50,197 nt of DNA from contig NZ_LFEE01000001.1 of NCBI RefSeq assembly GCF_001039045.1, positions 229,399 through 279,595 of the forward strand, given 5' to 3'. The notes under the pieces are model-generated. The model was not told the DNA's origin, ran no database searches, and worked only from the letters and a program-made list of their open reading frames with translations. The position numbers and the translations under genes are program-made. The DNA is from Lactiplantibacillus herbarum (GTDB lineage Bacteria > Bacillota > Bacilli > Lactobacillales > Lactobacillaceae). Of the stretch, positions 17,153-24,818 are shown in pieces (position 1 is the first letter of the stretch; each line of letters begins with the position of its first letter).

Positions 17153-17390
17153 ATCCCGCACCCCTCTCCTTTATTACCTTCATCATACTTGAACAAACAC
17201 TGGTAGCCTAGCAATTAGCAGATTAGTGAGGGTGAATATCCCGTGCTGATTGCGCCCGTATAGGTTGCACTTATCAGGGCTAAAGCCGGTTTCATAAGGT
17301 TTATCACGGGCAATTTAGAACAGGGTAGTCTTATAAAAAATTGCATGAATGACTAGCGTTAACTAATAGCATCGATTTAAACGTTAGAAA
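17153..17390. other. Intergenic region between XRE and folT-like genes
   Basis: About 240 bp. Should hold the XRE gene promoter on the minus strand. A GCAT-poor, unremarkable stretch; no terminator for the folT-like gene is obvious. Confidence 0.4.
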
Positions 17391-17909
17391 CTACTGCAGC
17401 TTGAACTTAGTTGTCAGTTGATTCAGTACGGGAACCTTAAAGATGACGATCAGCACCATGGTGTAACAGATGTAGGTCACGATTTCTTGAATGATTCGTG
17501 TGGCGAAGAGCGCTGACCACGGTGTCATGTACATGATATGCAGCCAGAGACTGTTAAGTAGTAAGTTCAAGATGAAGACCACGATGAAGTTAGCCAGCAG
17601 AATTCGAAGCATCGATGTCCGGTATTGAAAAGCGATGCCAAGCGTTAGACCTGTCAAAAAGGCCGTCAGAATAAATCCCGGAAAGAACGTGAATTTTGGA
17701 AAGAGTAGCATGCCTAAAAAGTAGGCGAGCGCTGTACTTCCTGCCGTAACTAGCGGTGAAAATAGGCGTGCAGTCAGAGCAACGATGATAAATGCAAAGG
17801 CAATCTTGGTAGTAAGAAACTGTAGCGAGAGTAAGCTACCAAGGATGATTTGCATAGCGGTTAGGACGCCGAGTAGTGTTAATTTACGGATGGTATGAGT
17901 GGTTGTCAT
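17391..17909 (-). CDS. folT: ECF transporter S component, folate (FolT) family
   Basis: A 172-aa protein with five to six membrane segments. The N-terminal half carries an S-component pattern (KLTLLGVLTAMQIILG, with the AxxxA-type helix used to contact EcfT) and the length and ending of FolT proteins (FKVPVLNQL). It probably binds folate and shares the cell's general EcfA1-EcfA2-EcfT module, which is not encoded next to it. Start: ATG at 17909 preceded by GGGGGGAG. A hairpin with a T-run oriented to this gene lies upstream at 18015-18048. No THF riboswitch is recognisable. FolT assignment is probable, not certain. Confidence 0.75.
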   Translation of the reverse strand: MTTTHTIRKLTLLGVLTAMQIILGSLLSLQFLTTKIAFAFIIVALTARLFSPLVTAGSTALAYFLGMLLFPKFTFFPGFILTAFLTGLTLGIAFQYRTSMLRILLANFIVVFILNLLLNSLWLHIMYMTPWSALFATRIIQEIVTYICYTMVLIVIFKVPVLNQLTTKFKLQ

Positions 17910-18011
17910 AATGAGTTACTCCCCCCTAAGTGTTCATTAACTGGTATTTTAAGGGAAATGATGGGGGAATACTAGCCAGAATGTTGGTATTTTAGACGGC
18001 ATAAAAGTAGT

Positions 18012-18048
18012 TATAAAACAAAAAACGCTATGTAACGACATAGCGTTT
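18012..18048 (-). terminator. Terminator-like hairpin ahead of the folT-like gene
   Basis: AAACGCTATGT/ACATAGCGTTT, a perfect 11-bp stem. On the minus strand it is followed by TTTTGTTTTATAAC, so it can end or attenuate transcription heading to 17909; on the plus strand no T-run follows. Confidence 0.65.
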
Positions 18049-18083
18049 CGTGAAATTAAGTTAGCTTATAAATAATTGGCAAG

Positions 18084-18113
18084 TTGGACACGTCTTCTTG
18101 ATACCGCTACAAT
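18084..18113 (+). promoter_or_regulatory. Promoter of dhaS
   Basis: -35 TTGGAC at 18084-18089, -10 TACAAT at 18108-18113, spacer 18 bp. This puts the transcript start near 18120, downstream of the ATG at 18114, and so supports the start at 18147. The -35 region also contains a GGACAC half-site like that of the DhaS operator, hinting at autoregulation. Confidence 0.7.
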
Positions 18114-18146
18114 ATGGATAAAACATTGATAGCGAGGGAGAAACGG

Positions 18147-18665
18147 ATGGCCTACATTACTCAAAAAAAGATTGCACATGCGTTTCAAGCCGTTGTTTTA
18201 GAGAAGGGATTCAACCGCACTTCTGTAACTGCAATCATGGATATGGCTAATTTTCGCCGGCAAACTTTTTATGATTATTTCCAAGATAAATATGAGTTAT
18301 TAACGTGGTTTATAGATGACACGCTGACAGAGACTATCGAACATAACCTGAACTACTTACCGTGGGCGGAAATTATCAAGTTAACCTGTTATGAGCTGGA
18401 TGCCAATCGTCAGTTTTATGCTGAATGTATTACAGCACAGCATGAGATTGATGTTACGGCGTTAGTTGGAAATCATCTAGCTGCTTTGCTAACACAACTA
18501 ACAGGGACTGATTCAACGGCTAATGCAGCGCTGATTTGGTTGTTGTGCTTAGGGATTGCACAGTCATTGACGCATAATATTATCACTAACCATCCTGAGG
18601 ACTACGAAGTGTTGACTGACTCTGCCATTACGGCTATTCAGATGACATTAACGATTTTAAACTAA
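18147..18665 (+). CDS. dhaS: DhaS, TetR-family activator of the dihydroxyacetone kinase operon
   Basis: A 172-aa TetR-type protein. The N-terminal helix-turn-helix covers about 1-50 (KKIAHAFQAVVLEKGFNRTSV, MANFRRQTFYDYFQDKYELL). In Lactococcus lactis, DhaS with Dha-loaded DhaQ activates dhaKLM; the same arrangement (dhaS, dhaQ, divergent dhaKLM-glpF) is seen here and an operator of the same form lies at 19721-19742. The ATG at 18147 has GAGGGAG 6 nt upstream and lies after the predicted transcript start. Convergent with dhaQ, with a 4-nt overlap of the two ends. Confidence 0.9.
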   Translation: MAYITQKKIAHAFQAVVLEKGFNRTSVTAIMDMANFRRQTFYDYFQDKYELLTWFIDDTLTETIEHNLNYLPWAEIIKLTCYELDANRQFYAECITAQHEIDVTALVGNHLAALLTQLTGTDSTANAALIWLLCLGIAQSLTHNIITNHPEDYEVLTDSAITAIQMTLTILN

Positions 18666-19651
18666 TTTGGCCAAGCGGCTGTGGTTACCGGCAACTTTAG
18701 AGCGGTCAACCAAGCTGGATCGGTTAATTTTAGTAGCGTTAACGAGAGACCGTGCATGCCGTTAGAGGTTAAGAAAGTGCCGACCTTGTTGAAGTCGATC
18801 TGTAAAGCTGCCAGTTCCAGCAGTTCGTGGACATCATTATTGAAGACCATTGTTTCCATAGGAGTGGTGCCGCCAAGTGAGTTGACCAAGATGGCGTAGT
18901 GGTCGCCACGTTGCCATTTGAAATTAAGTTTTAACTTGCTGACTAATTCTTGGGCCAGTAATTCAGATGATTGGAATGGTTCGCGCCGATAGCCGGTTTC
19001 GCCATGAATCCCGATGCCGTAGTAAATTTCATCCTCGTTAAGTGTAAATGATGCGGATTTTTGTCCAGGAATTTTGGCACCACTCGCAGCGACGCCAATC
19101 GTCTGGATGTTGGGTGTTAAAGCTGCTGCTAGGGTAGTCAGTTCTTCAATAGTCGCGCCCTGAACAGCAGCGGCACCTAGGATTTTTTGAACAAAAATGG
19201 TTCCCGCGACCCCACGTCGACGCTGTTTTAACGAAGCATTATCGACTGAAATGTCGTCCGCAACAATGCACATACCAACTTGCCAGTGTTCATTGATTAG
19301 TTGTTGTTGGGCCTCAGTGAAGGCAGCTACATCAGCTGGAAAATTTTTGACAATGAAGAAAGCTTGCTGCTGACAGGTAACTTGTTTGGTAACTTTAACA
19401 ATCTCTGCGGGTGTCGGTGGTTGGAATATTTGGCCCATGATAGCGGCCGTGAGCATTCCATGACCGACATAGCCCCAGTGAGCAGGATCATGACCACTAC
19501 CCCCGCCAGCAATCAGTGGGACCTGATCATCATTGAATGTCTCATCGTAACAGCCGAACGTAGTGGGAACCCACTTTAAATTAGGATAGGCCCATTGAAT
19601 GCCTTGAATCGCTTGATTCAGGGCGTTTTTAGGCTCGTTAATAATTTGCAT
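18662..19651 (-). CDS. dhaQ: DhaQ, DhaK-like coactivator of DhaS
   Basis: A 329-aa DhaK paralogue. It retains the DhaK fold motifs (AGGGSGHDPAHWGYVGHGM, RRRGVAGTIF) and a Dha-linking His216 in YGIGIHGETG; the catalytic-loop NYSGDVMNF of DhaK reads NFPADVAAF, with Asp107 kept but the neighbours changed. It is encoded apart from dhaL/dhaM and next to dhaS, as in lactococci, where DhaQ senses dihydroxyacetone and works with DhaS. Start: ATG at 19651 with GGAGGTGG 5 nt upstream; the frame's extension to 19765 runs through the DhaS operator and is rejected. Role by context; a second active DhaK is a weaker alternative. Confidence 0.87.
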   Translation of the reverse strand: MQIINEPKNALNQAIQGIQWAYPNLKWVPTTFGCYDETFNDDQVPLIAGGGSGHDPAHWGYVGHGMLTAAIMGQIFQPPTPAEIVKVTKQVTCQQQAFFIVKNFPADVAAFTEAQQQLINEHWQVGMCIVADDISVDNASLKQRRRGVAGTIFVQKILGAAAVQGATIEELTTLAAALTPNIQTIGVAASGAKIPGQKSASFTLNEDEIYYGIGIHGETGYRREPFQSSELLAQELVSKLKLNFKWQRGDHYAILVNSLGGTTPMETMVFNNDVHELLELAALQIDFNKVGTFLTSNGMHGLSLTLLKLTDPAWLTALKLPVTTAAWPN

Positions 19652-19720
19652 TGGGACCACCTCCATGTTTGATAGTGTTATTATAACGCATTCACGAAAT
19701 GACCTAATAGTGACGTAGTC

Positions 19721-19742
19721 GGACAGAATGTAAAAAGTGTCC
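19721..19742 (+). promoter_or_regulatory. DhaS operator upstream of dhaKLM
   Basis: A 22-bp inverted repeat with arms GGACA and TGTCC. Length and ends agree with the lactococcal DhaS site GGACACAT-N6-ATTTGTCC. It lies directly upstream of a promoter with a good -10 (TACAAT, 19767-19772) but a poor -35 (TTATTT, 19744-19749), as expected for an activator-dependent promoter. Confidence 0.8.
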
Positions 19743-19806
19743 ATTATTTTTGAAAGCGGATTCATTTACAATGAAGGAGTCAAATTAAGAAGGGAACGTG
19801 ATCGCA

Positions 19807-20730
19807 ATGAAAAAAATTATTAATGATCCTAAAAATGTTGTTTCAGAAATGGTCGATGGGTTGGTTCGGGCATACCCGCAGTACTTAACACAGTTGCCAG
19901 ATACGGAAGCAATGGTCCGTAGTGATCAAGAATCGATGCGAGGAAAAGTTGGAATTGTCAGTGGTGGCGGTAGCGGTCATGAACCAGCACATGCTGGCTT
20001 TGTCGGTCAGGGAATGCTTAGTGCAGCCGTTGCTGGTCAAGTGTTCACCTCACCTACACCAGATCAAATCTATGCAGCAATCAAAGCAGTTGATCAGGGT
20101 CGCGGTGTTTTCCTAGTTATTAAGAACTACTCCGGTGATGTCATGAATTTTGATATGGCTAAGGATATGGCCGAATTGGATGATATTCAAGTTAAGTCCA
20201 TCGTGGTTGATGATGACATTGCGGTTAAGGACAGTCTGTATACGCAAGGTCGTCGTGGTGTTGCCGGAACGGTCTTCATGCATAAAGTTTTAGGTGCAGC
20301 AGCTGATCAGGGTGCTAGCTTAGATGAGTTAGAGCAACTAGCACAACAAGTCTTACCACAGATTAAGACAATTGCAGTGGCGTTATCCGCGGCTACCGTA
20401 CCAGAAGTAGGAAAACCTGGTTTTGAGTTAAAAGATGATGAAATCGAGTTTGGTGTTGGTATTCACAGTGAACCCGGTTATCGACGTGAAGCGGTTAAGC
20501 CTTCCAAAGCATTAGTGCAGGAACTGGTTGGTAAGTTGGATGAAGAAATCCATCTGGATGCGACTCATCAATATGCAGTCATGGTTAATGGAATGGGTGC
20601 GACGCCATTGATGGAACAATACGTCTTTTGCCATGATTTATTGGATGAATTAGCTACCAAGAAGATTGAACCAGCCATGATGAAAGTGGGCAATTACATG
20701 ACTTCTATTGATATGGCGGGCTTACATTAA
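19807..20730 (+). CDS. dhaK: DhaK, dihydroxyacetone kinase subunit, C-terminus frameshifted
   Basis: DhaK binds dihydroxyacetone covalently and, with DhaL, phosphorylates it. Seen: SGGGSGHEPAHAGFVGQGM (52-70), KNYSGDVMNF with Asp111, GVGIHSEPG with His220. The frame stops after DMAGLH at residue 307, while the family continues about 25 residues. In the next frame the missing tail is present: adding one base after GGCTTA (about 20723-20725) gives LSLTIFYLADSQWLDYLNY and a stop at 20799-20801. So this is a 1-nt deletion, real or artefactual. The lost helix packs at the domain edge, so activity may or may not survive. Start: ATG at 19807 (MKKIINDPKN, the usual DhaK start). Confidence 0.88.
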   Translation: MKKIINDPKNVVSEMVDGLVRAYPQYLTQLPDTEAMVRSDQESMRGKVGIVSGGGSGHEPAHAGFVGQGMLSAAVAGQVFTSPTPDQIYAAIKAVDQGRGVFLVIKNYSGDVMNFDMAKDMAELDDIQVKSIVVDDDIAVKDSLYTQGRRGVAGTVFMHKVLGAAADQGASLDELEQLAQQVLPQIKTIAVALSAATVPEVGKPGFELKDDEIEFGVGIHSEPGYRREAVKPSKALVQELVGKLDEEIHLDATHQYAVMVNGMGATPLMEQYVFCHDLLDELATKKIEPAMMKVGNYMTSIDMAGLH

Positions 20731-20858
20731 CTATTTTTTATTTAGCCGATAGTCAGTGGTTAGACTACTTGAATTACCCAGTTAAGACGATTGCTTGGTA
20801 ATGGCTTACCAGTTTATTGGTAGGAGCTTGTATCGATAGTAAACGAGGAGGAATAATA

Positions 20859-21440
20859 ATGTTAACAGTTGAAAATACAGTGGCGTGGATTGACCAATTT
20901 GCGGACCAAATTGAAGCAAAACAGAGTTATTTGAGTGAATTAGATACGCCAATTGGTGATGCGGATCATGGTGGTAACATGGTTCGGGGATTAGTAGCAG
21001 TAAAAGCAGCATTAAATCCTGCTCCGGCTGACTTGACTAAGGTCTTTCAAGCAACTGCCATGGCCTTAATTAGCAAGGTCGGCGGAGCTTCAGGTCCTTT
21101 ATATGGAACAGCCTTTTTGGAAATGGCCAAGCAGAGTAAGACCGATACTGACCTTGAAACGTTATTAGCCGCAGCCTTAGCGGGAATTGAAAAACGGGGC
21201 GGTGCAACGACTGGTGATAAAACCTTGATTGATGTGTGGGCACCGGTTGTATCAGCGGTTCAAGCGGGAAAATTAACCCAAGCCGTTGTTGATGACGCGG
21301 TTGCTAGCACGGAACCAATGGTCGCCAAAAAAGGTCGCGCTTCATACTTGGGTGAACGGTCAGTCGGACATCTAGATCCAGGGGCTGTTTCAAGTGGCTA
21401 CTTGTTTACTGCATTACTAGCAACGGAGGGTATCTTATGA
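20859..21440 (+). CDS. dhaL: DhaL, ADP-binding subunit of dihydroxyacetone kinase
   Basis: A 193-aa protein with the DhaL nucleotide-site motif DTPIGDADHGGNM (about 27-39; Asp residues hold Mg-ADP), GGASGPLYGTAF and GDKTLIDVWAP. The bound ADP is re-phosphorylated by DhaM and donates phosphate to DhaK-bound Dha. Start: ATG at 20859 after CGAGGAGGAA; an in-frame extension to 20817 overlaps the frameshifted end of dhaK and has no ribosome site. Overlaps dhaM by 4 nt (ATGA). Confidence 0.95.
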   Translation: MLTVENTVAWIDQFADQIEAKQSYLSELDTPIGDADHGGNMVRGLVAVKAALNPAPADLTKVFQATAMALISKVGGASGPLYGTAFLEMAKQSKTDTDLETLLAAALAGIEKRGGATTGDKTLIDVWAPVVSAVQAGKLTQAVVDDAVASTEPMVAKKGRASYLGERSVGHLDPGAVSSGYLFTALLATEGIL

Positions 21441-21805
21441 GTTTAGGAATTGTGATTGTGTCACATGTACCTGAAATTGCGCTAGGTGTTCAACGGCTAG
21501 TAGAGCAAGTTGCCAAGGATGTCTCGGTTACGATCGCTGGTGGGACTGATGAACAACAGGTTGGGACTAGCATGGCGAAGATCATGAAAGCCTTTGACCA
21601 GAATACGGCAGATGAAATACTGGCGTTCTATGACTTGGGAAGTGCCAAGATGAACTTAGAAATGGCAATTGAGATGAGCGAAAAGACTGTTCATTTATAC
21701 GATACAGCTCTAATTGAGAGTGCCTATACGGCGGCCTCATTACTGCAAGCAGCTGTTCCGTTGACGGACGTGGAAGCCCAGTTGGCACCACTAAAGATCA
21801 AATAA
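21437..21805 (+). CDS. dhaM: DhaM, EIIA-Man-like phosphodonor of dihydroxyacetone kinase
   Basis: A 122-aa single-domain phosphocarrier. The N-terminal LGIVIVSHVPEIALGV holds the active-site His9, phosphorylated by HPr; the GGTDEQQVGTS and YDLGSAKMNLEMA blocks are family features. It lacks the fused HPr/EI domains found in E. coli DhaM, as in other Gram-positives, so the general PTS supplies phosphate. Start overlaps the dhaL stop (ATGA at 21437), so translation is coupled. Confidence 0.95.
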   Translation: MSLGIVIVSHVPEIALGVQRLVEQVAKDVSVTIAGGTDEQQVGTSMAKIMKAFDQNTADEILAFYDLGSAKMNLEMAIEMSEKTVHLYDTALIESAYTAASLLQAAVPLTDVEAQLAPLKIK

Positions 21806-21821
21806 GGGAGCGTGAAAAACG

Positions 21822-22529
21822 ATGCATGGATTCTTAGGTGAGTTTTTAGGAACGCTGGTGCTGATTGTCTTTGGTGTCGGCAGTGGCGCTGCCATGAATT
21901 TAAAAGGTAATTATGCCAGAAATCAGAATTGGACGTTTATCTGTTTAGCATGGGGACTAGCCGTTACGTTTGGTGTTTATGTTGCGGGTCAATTCGGTTC
22001 TGCTGGTCACTTGAACCCTGCGGTAACAGTAGGACTAGCGTTATTTGGCTATCTACCAGCCAGCAACGTTGTGCCTTACTTGTTAGGCCAATTTCTTGGG
22101 GCTTTTGTGGGCGCAATTATTGTGATCATTCAGTATTATCCCCACTTCAAAGCTGCGAAGAATGCGGCCGATGGTAACCAAGTTGGCATCTTCGCAACTG
22201 GCCCAGCAATCAGCAATCCACTATTTAACTTTCTCAGTGAAATGATTGCGACCTTTTTCTTCATCTTCGTGCTGCTGAACTTAGGTAACTTCACTCAGGG
22301 GCTGAAACCATTAATGGTCGGGCTGTTGATCGTGGTAGTTGGTCAAACGCTAGGTGGTACGACTGGGTTTGCGATTAACCCAGCTCGTGACTGGGCCCCA
22401 CGTTTGGCGTACACGATTTTACCAATTCCTAATAAAGGGACGGCTAATTGGTCATACGCATGGGTTCCAATGTGTGGACCGCTAGTTGGTGGTATTCTAG
22501 CCGCTGGATTGGAAACGTTGATTGGATAA
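21822..22529 (+). CDS. glpF: Glycerol facilitator / aquaglyceroporin
   Basis: A 235-aa MIP-family channel with six membrane segments and the two pore motifs HLNPAVTVG (about 66-74) and FAINPARDWAPRL (about 186-198). The Asp after the second NPAR is typical of glycerol-conducting members. It lies 16 nt after dhaM with GGGAGCG upstream, so it is the last gene of the dha operon and should admit glycerol or dihydroxyacetone. Ends before an imperfect terminator at 22610. Confidence 0.93.
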   Translation: MHGFLGEFLGTLVLIVFGVGSGAAMNLKGNYARNQNWTFICLAWGLAVTFGVYVAGQFGSAGHLNPAVTVGLALFGYLPASNVVPYLLGQFLGAFVGAIIVIIQYYPHFKAAKNAADGNQVGIFATGPAISNPLFNFLSEMIATFFFIFVLLNLGNFTQGLKPLMVGLLIVVVGQTLGGTTGFAINPARDWAPRLAYTILPIPNKGTANWSYAWVPMCGPLVGGILAAGLETLIG

Positions 22530-22609
22530 TATTACATCCAAGATGAACGATGCTACTCATAAAAAGTCTTATGACGTATGGTTATGTTAATAGGATATAG
22601 AAAGCTTAG

Positions 22610-22655
22610 AATACGTTACTTCAGAGATGTAAAAATTCTGAAGTAACGTATTTTG
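22610..22655 (+). terminator. Terminator of the dhaKLM-glpF operon
   Basis: A perfect 16-bp stem AATACGTTACTTCAGA/TCTGAAGTAACGTATT with an 11-nt loop. Only TTTTG-type T-tract follows, so ends may be inefficient. Confidence 0.75.
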
Positions 22656-22711
22656 AACTATACGACCCCCCCCTTATTTTTTTGCAAGCCAATAAATTAA
22701 TGCAATTTTAT

Positions 22712-22748
22712 GCAATCGCTTGCAATGGCTATGGAAACGTTTTATATT
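22712..22748 (+). promoter_or_regulatory. Promoter and MalR/CcpA-type operator of the first LacI gene
   Basis: -35 TTGCAA 22720-22725, 17-bp spacer, -10 TATATT 22743-22748. The 12-mer GCAATCGCTTGC (22712-22723) overlaps the -35, and a partial cre-like TGGAAACGTTTTAT (22732-22745) sits in the spacer. Further GCAA half-sites occur at 22684 and 22702. This suggests autoregulation by a LacI-type protein and catabolite control. Confidence 0.78.
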
Positions 22749-22785
22749 TAATGGTAGATAGATTTAAAAATCAGGGGGAATTAAT

Positions 22786-23805
22786 ATGGCAACCATCAAG
22801 GATGTTGCCCAGCGTGCGGGTGTCTCGCCTTCAACCGCGTCACGCGCTATGCATGGGAGCAAAATCATCAGTAAACCGACGCGTGACAAGGTCGTAAAAG
22901 CGGCCCGGGAGTTGAACTACGCGCCGGATTTTAATGCACAAAATCTAGCAACCAAAGCTAGTAATACAATCGGAGTCGTACTGCCAGTTGATCATCATGA
23001 GATTTTTTCAAACCCATTCTTCTTGGAAATGATTCGCGGCATTAATGAAGTTTGTAGTAAAAATGGTGCGATGACCACGTTAGCAACCGGTATTTCGAGT
23101 GAGGAACTGGTCCACAATATTGACGTCATGATTGCTCAAGGACATATCCGGACGTTTATCTTACTGTATTCCGAGAAGAATGATCCAGTTGTTGCTCGTT
23201 TGGATCACTTTGATGTGCAGTACGTCATTATTGGTAAGCCATACCAAGAGGTCAACAAGACGTCGTATGTTGATAACGACAATATTCAGGCCGGAACGGA
23301 TGCGGCACAGTACTTGCTTGACCGTGGTCACCAACGTATCTGCTTCCTATATTCAGACTTAACAAAAATGGTTCAAAGTGACCGTATCTTAGGCTACCAA
23401 CGCGCCATGATGCAGCAACAGTTACCGAATATCATGTTAGAAGAACGGTTTGAAAACCATGAAGAAGGCGTTCAAGCCCTTCACGAATTCTTTGACCGTT
23501 ATCCGGATGTGACGGGCTTTGTCGCTGTCGATGATATGTTGGCGCTGAAGTTGCAGCAAGTGTTGCACAATGATCCAGAATGGAAACCCAAGCAGTTCTC
23601 ACTGATTGGGTTTAACAATTCCATCTTTTCAGACTTGGCCCACCCAATGCTAACTTCGATAGCGGTCTTCCCACAACGTTTAGGTGAAGAAGCTGCTAAG
23701 ATTGCGTTGGCCGATCACCCGGCCGATGAATTGTCGACAGCAGTCATTGTGCCCCATCAAATTGTTCAGCGACACTCAGTTCATCAGATTAAATCTTTAC
23801 AGTAA
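22786..23805 (+). CDS. malR: LacI-family regulator, probable maltose regulator MalR
   Basis: A 339-aa LacI/GalR protein. The N-terminal helix-turn-helix and hinge are at about 1-60 (TIKDVAQRAGVSPSTASRAM, ARELNYAPDFNAQNLATK); the periplasmic-binding-like effector domain follows. Preceded by CAGGGGGAA. It heads the maltose cluster and its own promoter has a candidate operator of the same 12-mer family found at malE and msmK. It probably represses the cluster until maltose or maltodextrin is present. It and the second LacI gene (23840) cannot be told apart by function from sequence alone. Confidence 0.85.
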   Translation: MATIKDVAQRAGVSPSTASRAMHGSKIISKPTRDKVVKAARELNYAPDFNAQNLATKASNTIGVVLPVDHHEIFSNPFFLEMIRGINEVCSKNGAMTTLATGISSEELVHNIDVMIAQGHIRTFILLYSEKNDPVVARLDHFDVQYVIIGKPYQEVNKTSYVDNDNIQAGTDAAQYLLDRGHQRICFLYSDLTKMVQSDRILGYQRAMMQQQLPNIMLEERFENHEEGVQALHEFFDRYPDVTGFVAVDDMLALKLQQVLHNDPEWKPKQFSLIGFNNSIFSDLAHPMLTSIAVFPQRLGEEAAKIALADHPADELSTAVIVPHQIVQRHSVHQIKSLQ

Positions 23806-23839
23806 CGAATAACAACTGCTAAGGGGGATCTTCACATAT

Positions 23840-24802
23840 ATGGCAACGCTAAACGATGTTGCGAAGCGGACGAATGTATCAAAGATGACCGTTTCGCGGG
23901 CGATTAATCATCCTGATCAAGTCCGACCAGAATTGCGTGATGCGATTCTACAAGTGATGACTGAGTTAAACTATCATCCAAATGCGGCAGCGCGGGCGTT
24001 AGTAGGGCGGCGAACCCGAGTCATTAAGCTGACGATTTTTGAAGATATGGACATTACGGAACCTTATTACATGATGCTACTAGCTGGGATCGCGAATGAA
24101 TTAAACCAACATCAATATGCACTCCAAATCGCTACTCGCAATAGTTATGAGGTCGGTGAGTGTGATGGTTATATTCTGACGGGAATTCGTGATTCTGATG
24201 CGGGATGGGTTGCTCGGTTAGACCAGCCAGTCGTATTCTTTGGACGCAATCGTCAGGGCTATGATTATGTCGATACCGATAATTTCCAGGCTATTCAAAC
24301 CAGTACGGCGTATGCGGCTCAAGCGGGTTATACGTACTTAGTCTTTGTTGGGATCGCGGTTGCTGAACCATTTGAGCTCGACCGTGAACAGGGCTTTCAA
24401 GAGTATGTGACAAGTCATCAGATTAGCGCGCAGATTATCCGGCTAACGAATCATTCACATAGTGCGACGGCCTATATTAAGAAGCATTGGGCAGAATTTC
24501 CACCCAACACGGCTTTTATCTGTGCTAGTGATCGGTTGGCGATTGGTGTCGAAACGGCAATTATTGATCAGGGTGGTCAAGTGCCGTCCGACTATGGTGT
24601 TATTGGCTTTGATGGTGTCTTTTTGAATCAAATCGCAGCTAAGCGTTTAACGACGATGAAACAACCTTTAGAGGAAATGGGACGGGCAGCAGCGCGGCTG
24701 TTGCTAACTAAGATTGCGCATCCGGAAATGTCACAGGCGTCCCATAATCAGGAGAAAATTATTATTAATTCACGGCTGTCGGTTGCGGAATCGACCCGTT
24801 AA
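23840..24802 (+). CDS. Second LacI-family regulator of the maltose cluster
   Basis: A 320-aa LacI/GalR regulator with N-terminal ATLNDVAKRTNVSKMTVSRA and hinge HPNAAARALVGRRT, then a ligand-binding domain. It lies 34 nt after malR and 16 nt before the GH13 glucosidase gene, so the three are probably co-transcribed. Preceded by AAGGGGGA. It shares only family-level similarity with the neighbour, so this is not a recent duplication. It may sense a different sugar or regulate a subset of promoters. Confidence 0.85.
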   Translation: MATLNDVAKRTNVSKMTVSRAINHPDQVRPELRDAILQVMTELNYHPNAAARALVGRRTRVIKLTIFEDMDITEPYYMMLLAGIANELNQHQYALQIATRNSYEVGECDGYILTGIRDSDAGWVARLDQPVVFFGRNRQGYDYVDTDNFQAIQTSTAYAAQAGYTYLVFVGIAVAEPFELDREQGFQEYVTSHQISAQIIRLTNHSHSATAYIKKHWAEFPPNTAFICASDRLAIGVETAIIDQGGQVPSDYGVIGFDGVFLNQIAAKRLTTMKQPLEEMGRAAARLLLTKIAHPEMSQASHNQEKIIINSRLSVAESTR

Positions 24803-24818
24803 AGAGGAGTTTAGACAG

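Noticed and set aside
17910-18011. THF riboswitch before the folT-like gene
   Set aside because: Conserved core and pairing pattern not recognisable; only a terminator-like hairpin further upstream.
22666-22673. Run of eight C before malR
   Set aside because: A homopolymer alone; possible phase-variable tract, but it lies in an untranslated region far from the promoter elements.
23840-24802. Second LacI gene as a recent duplicate of malR
   Set aside because: Only family-level similarity is visible; the proteins differ throughout.
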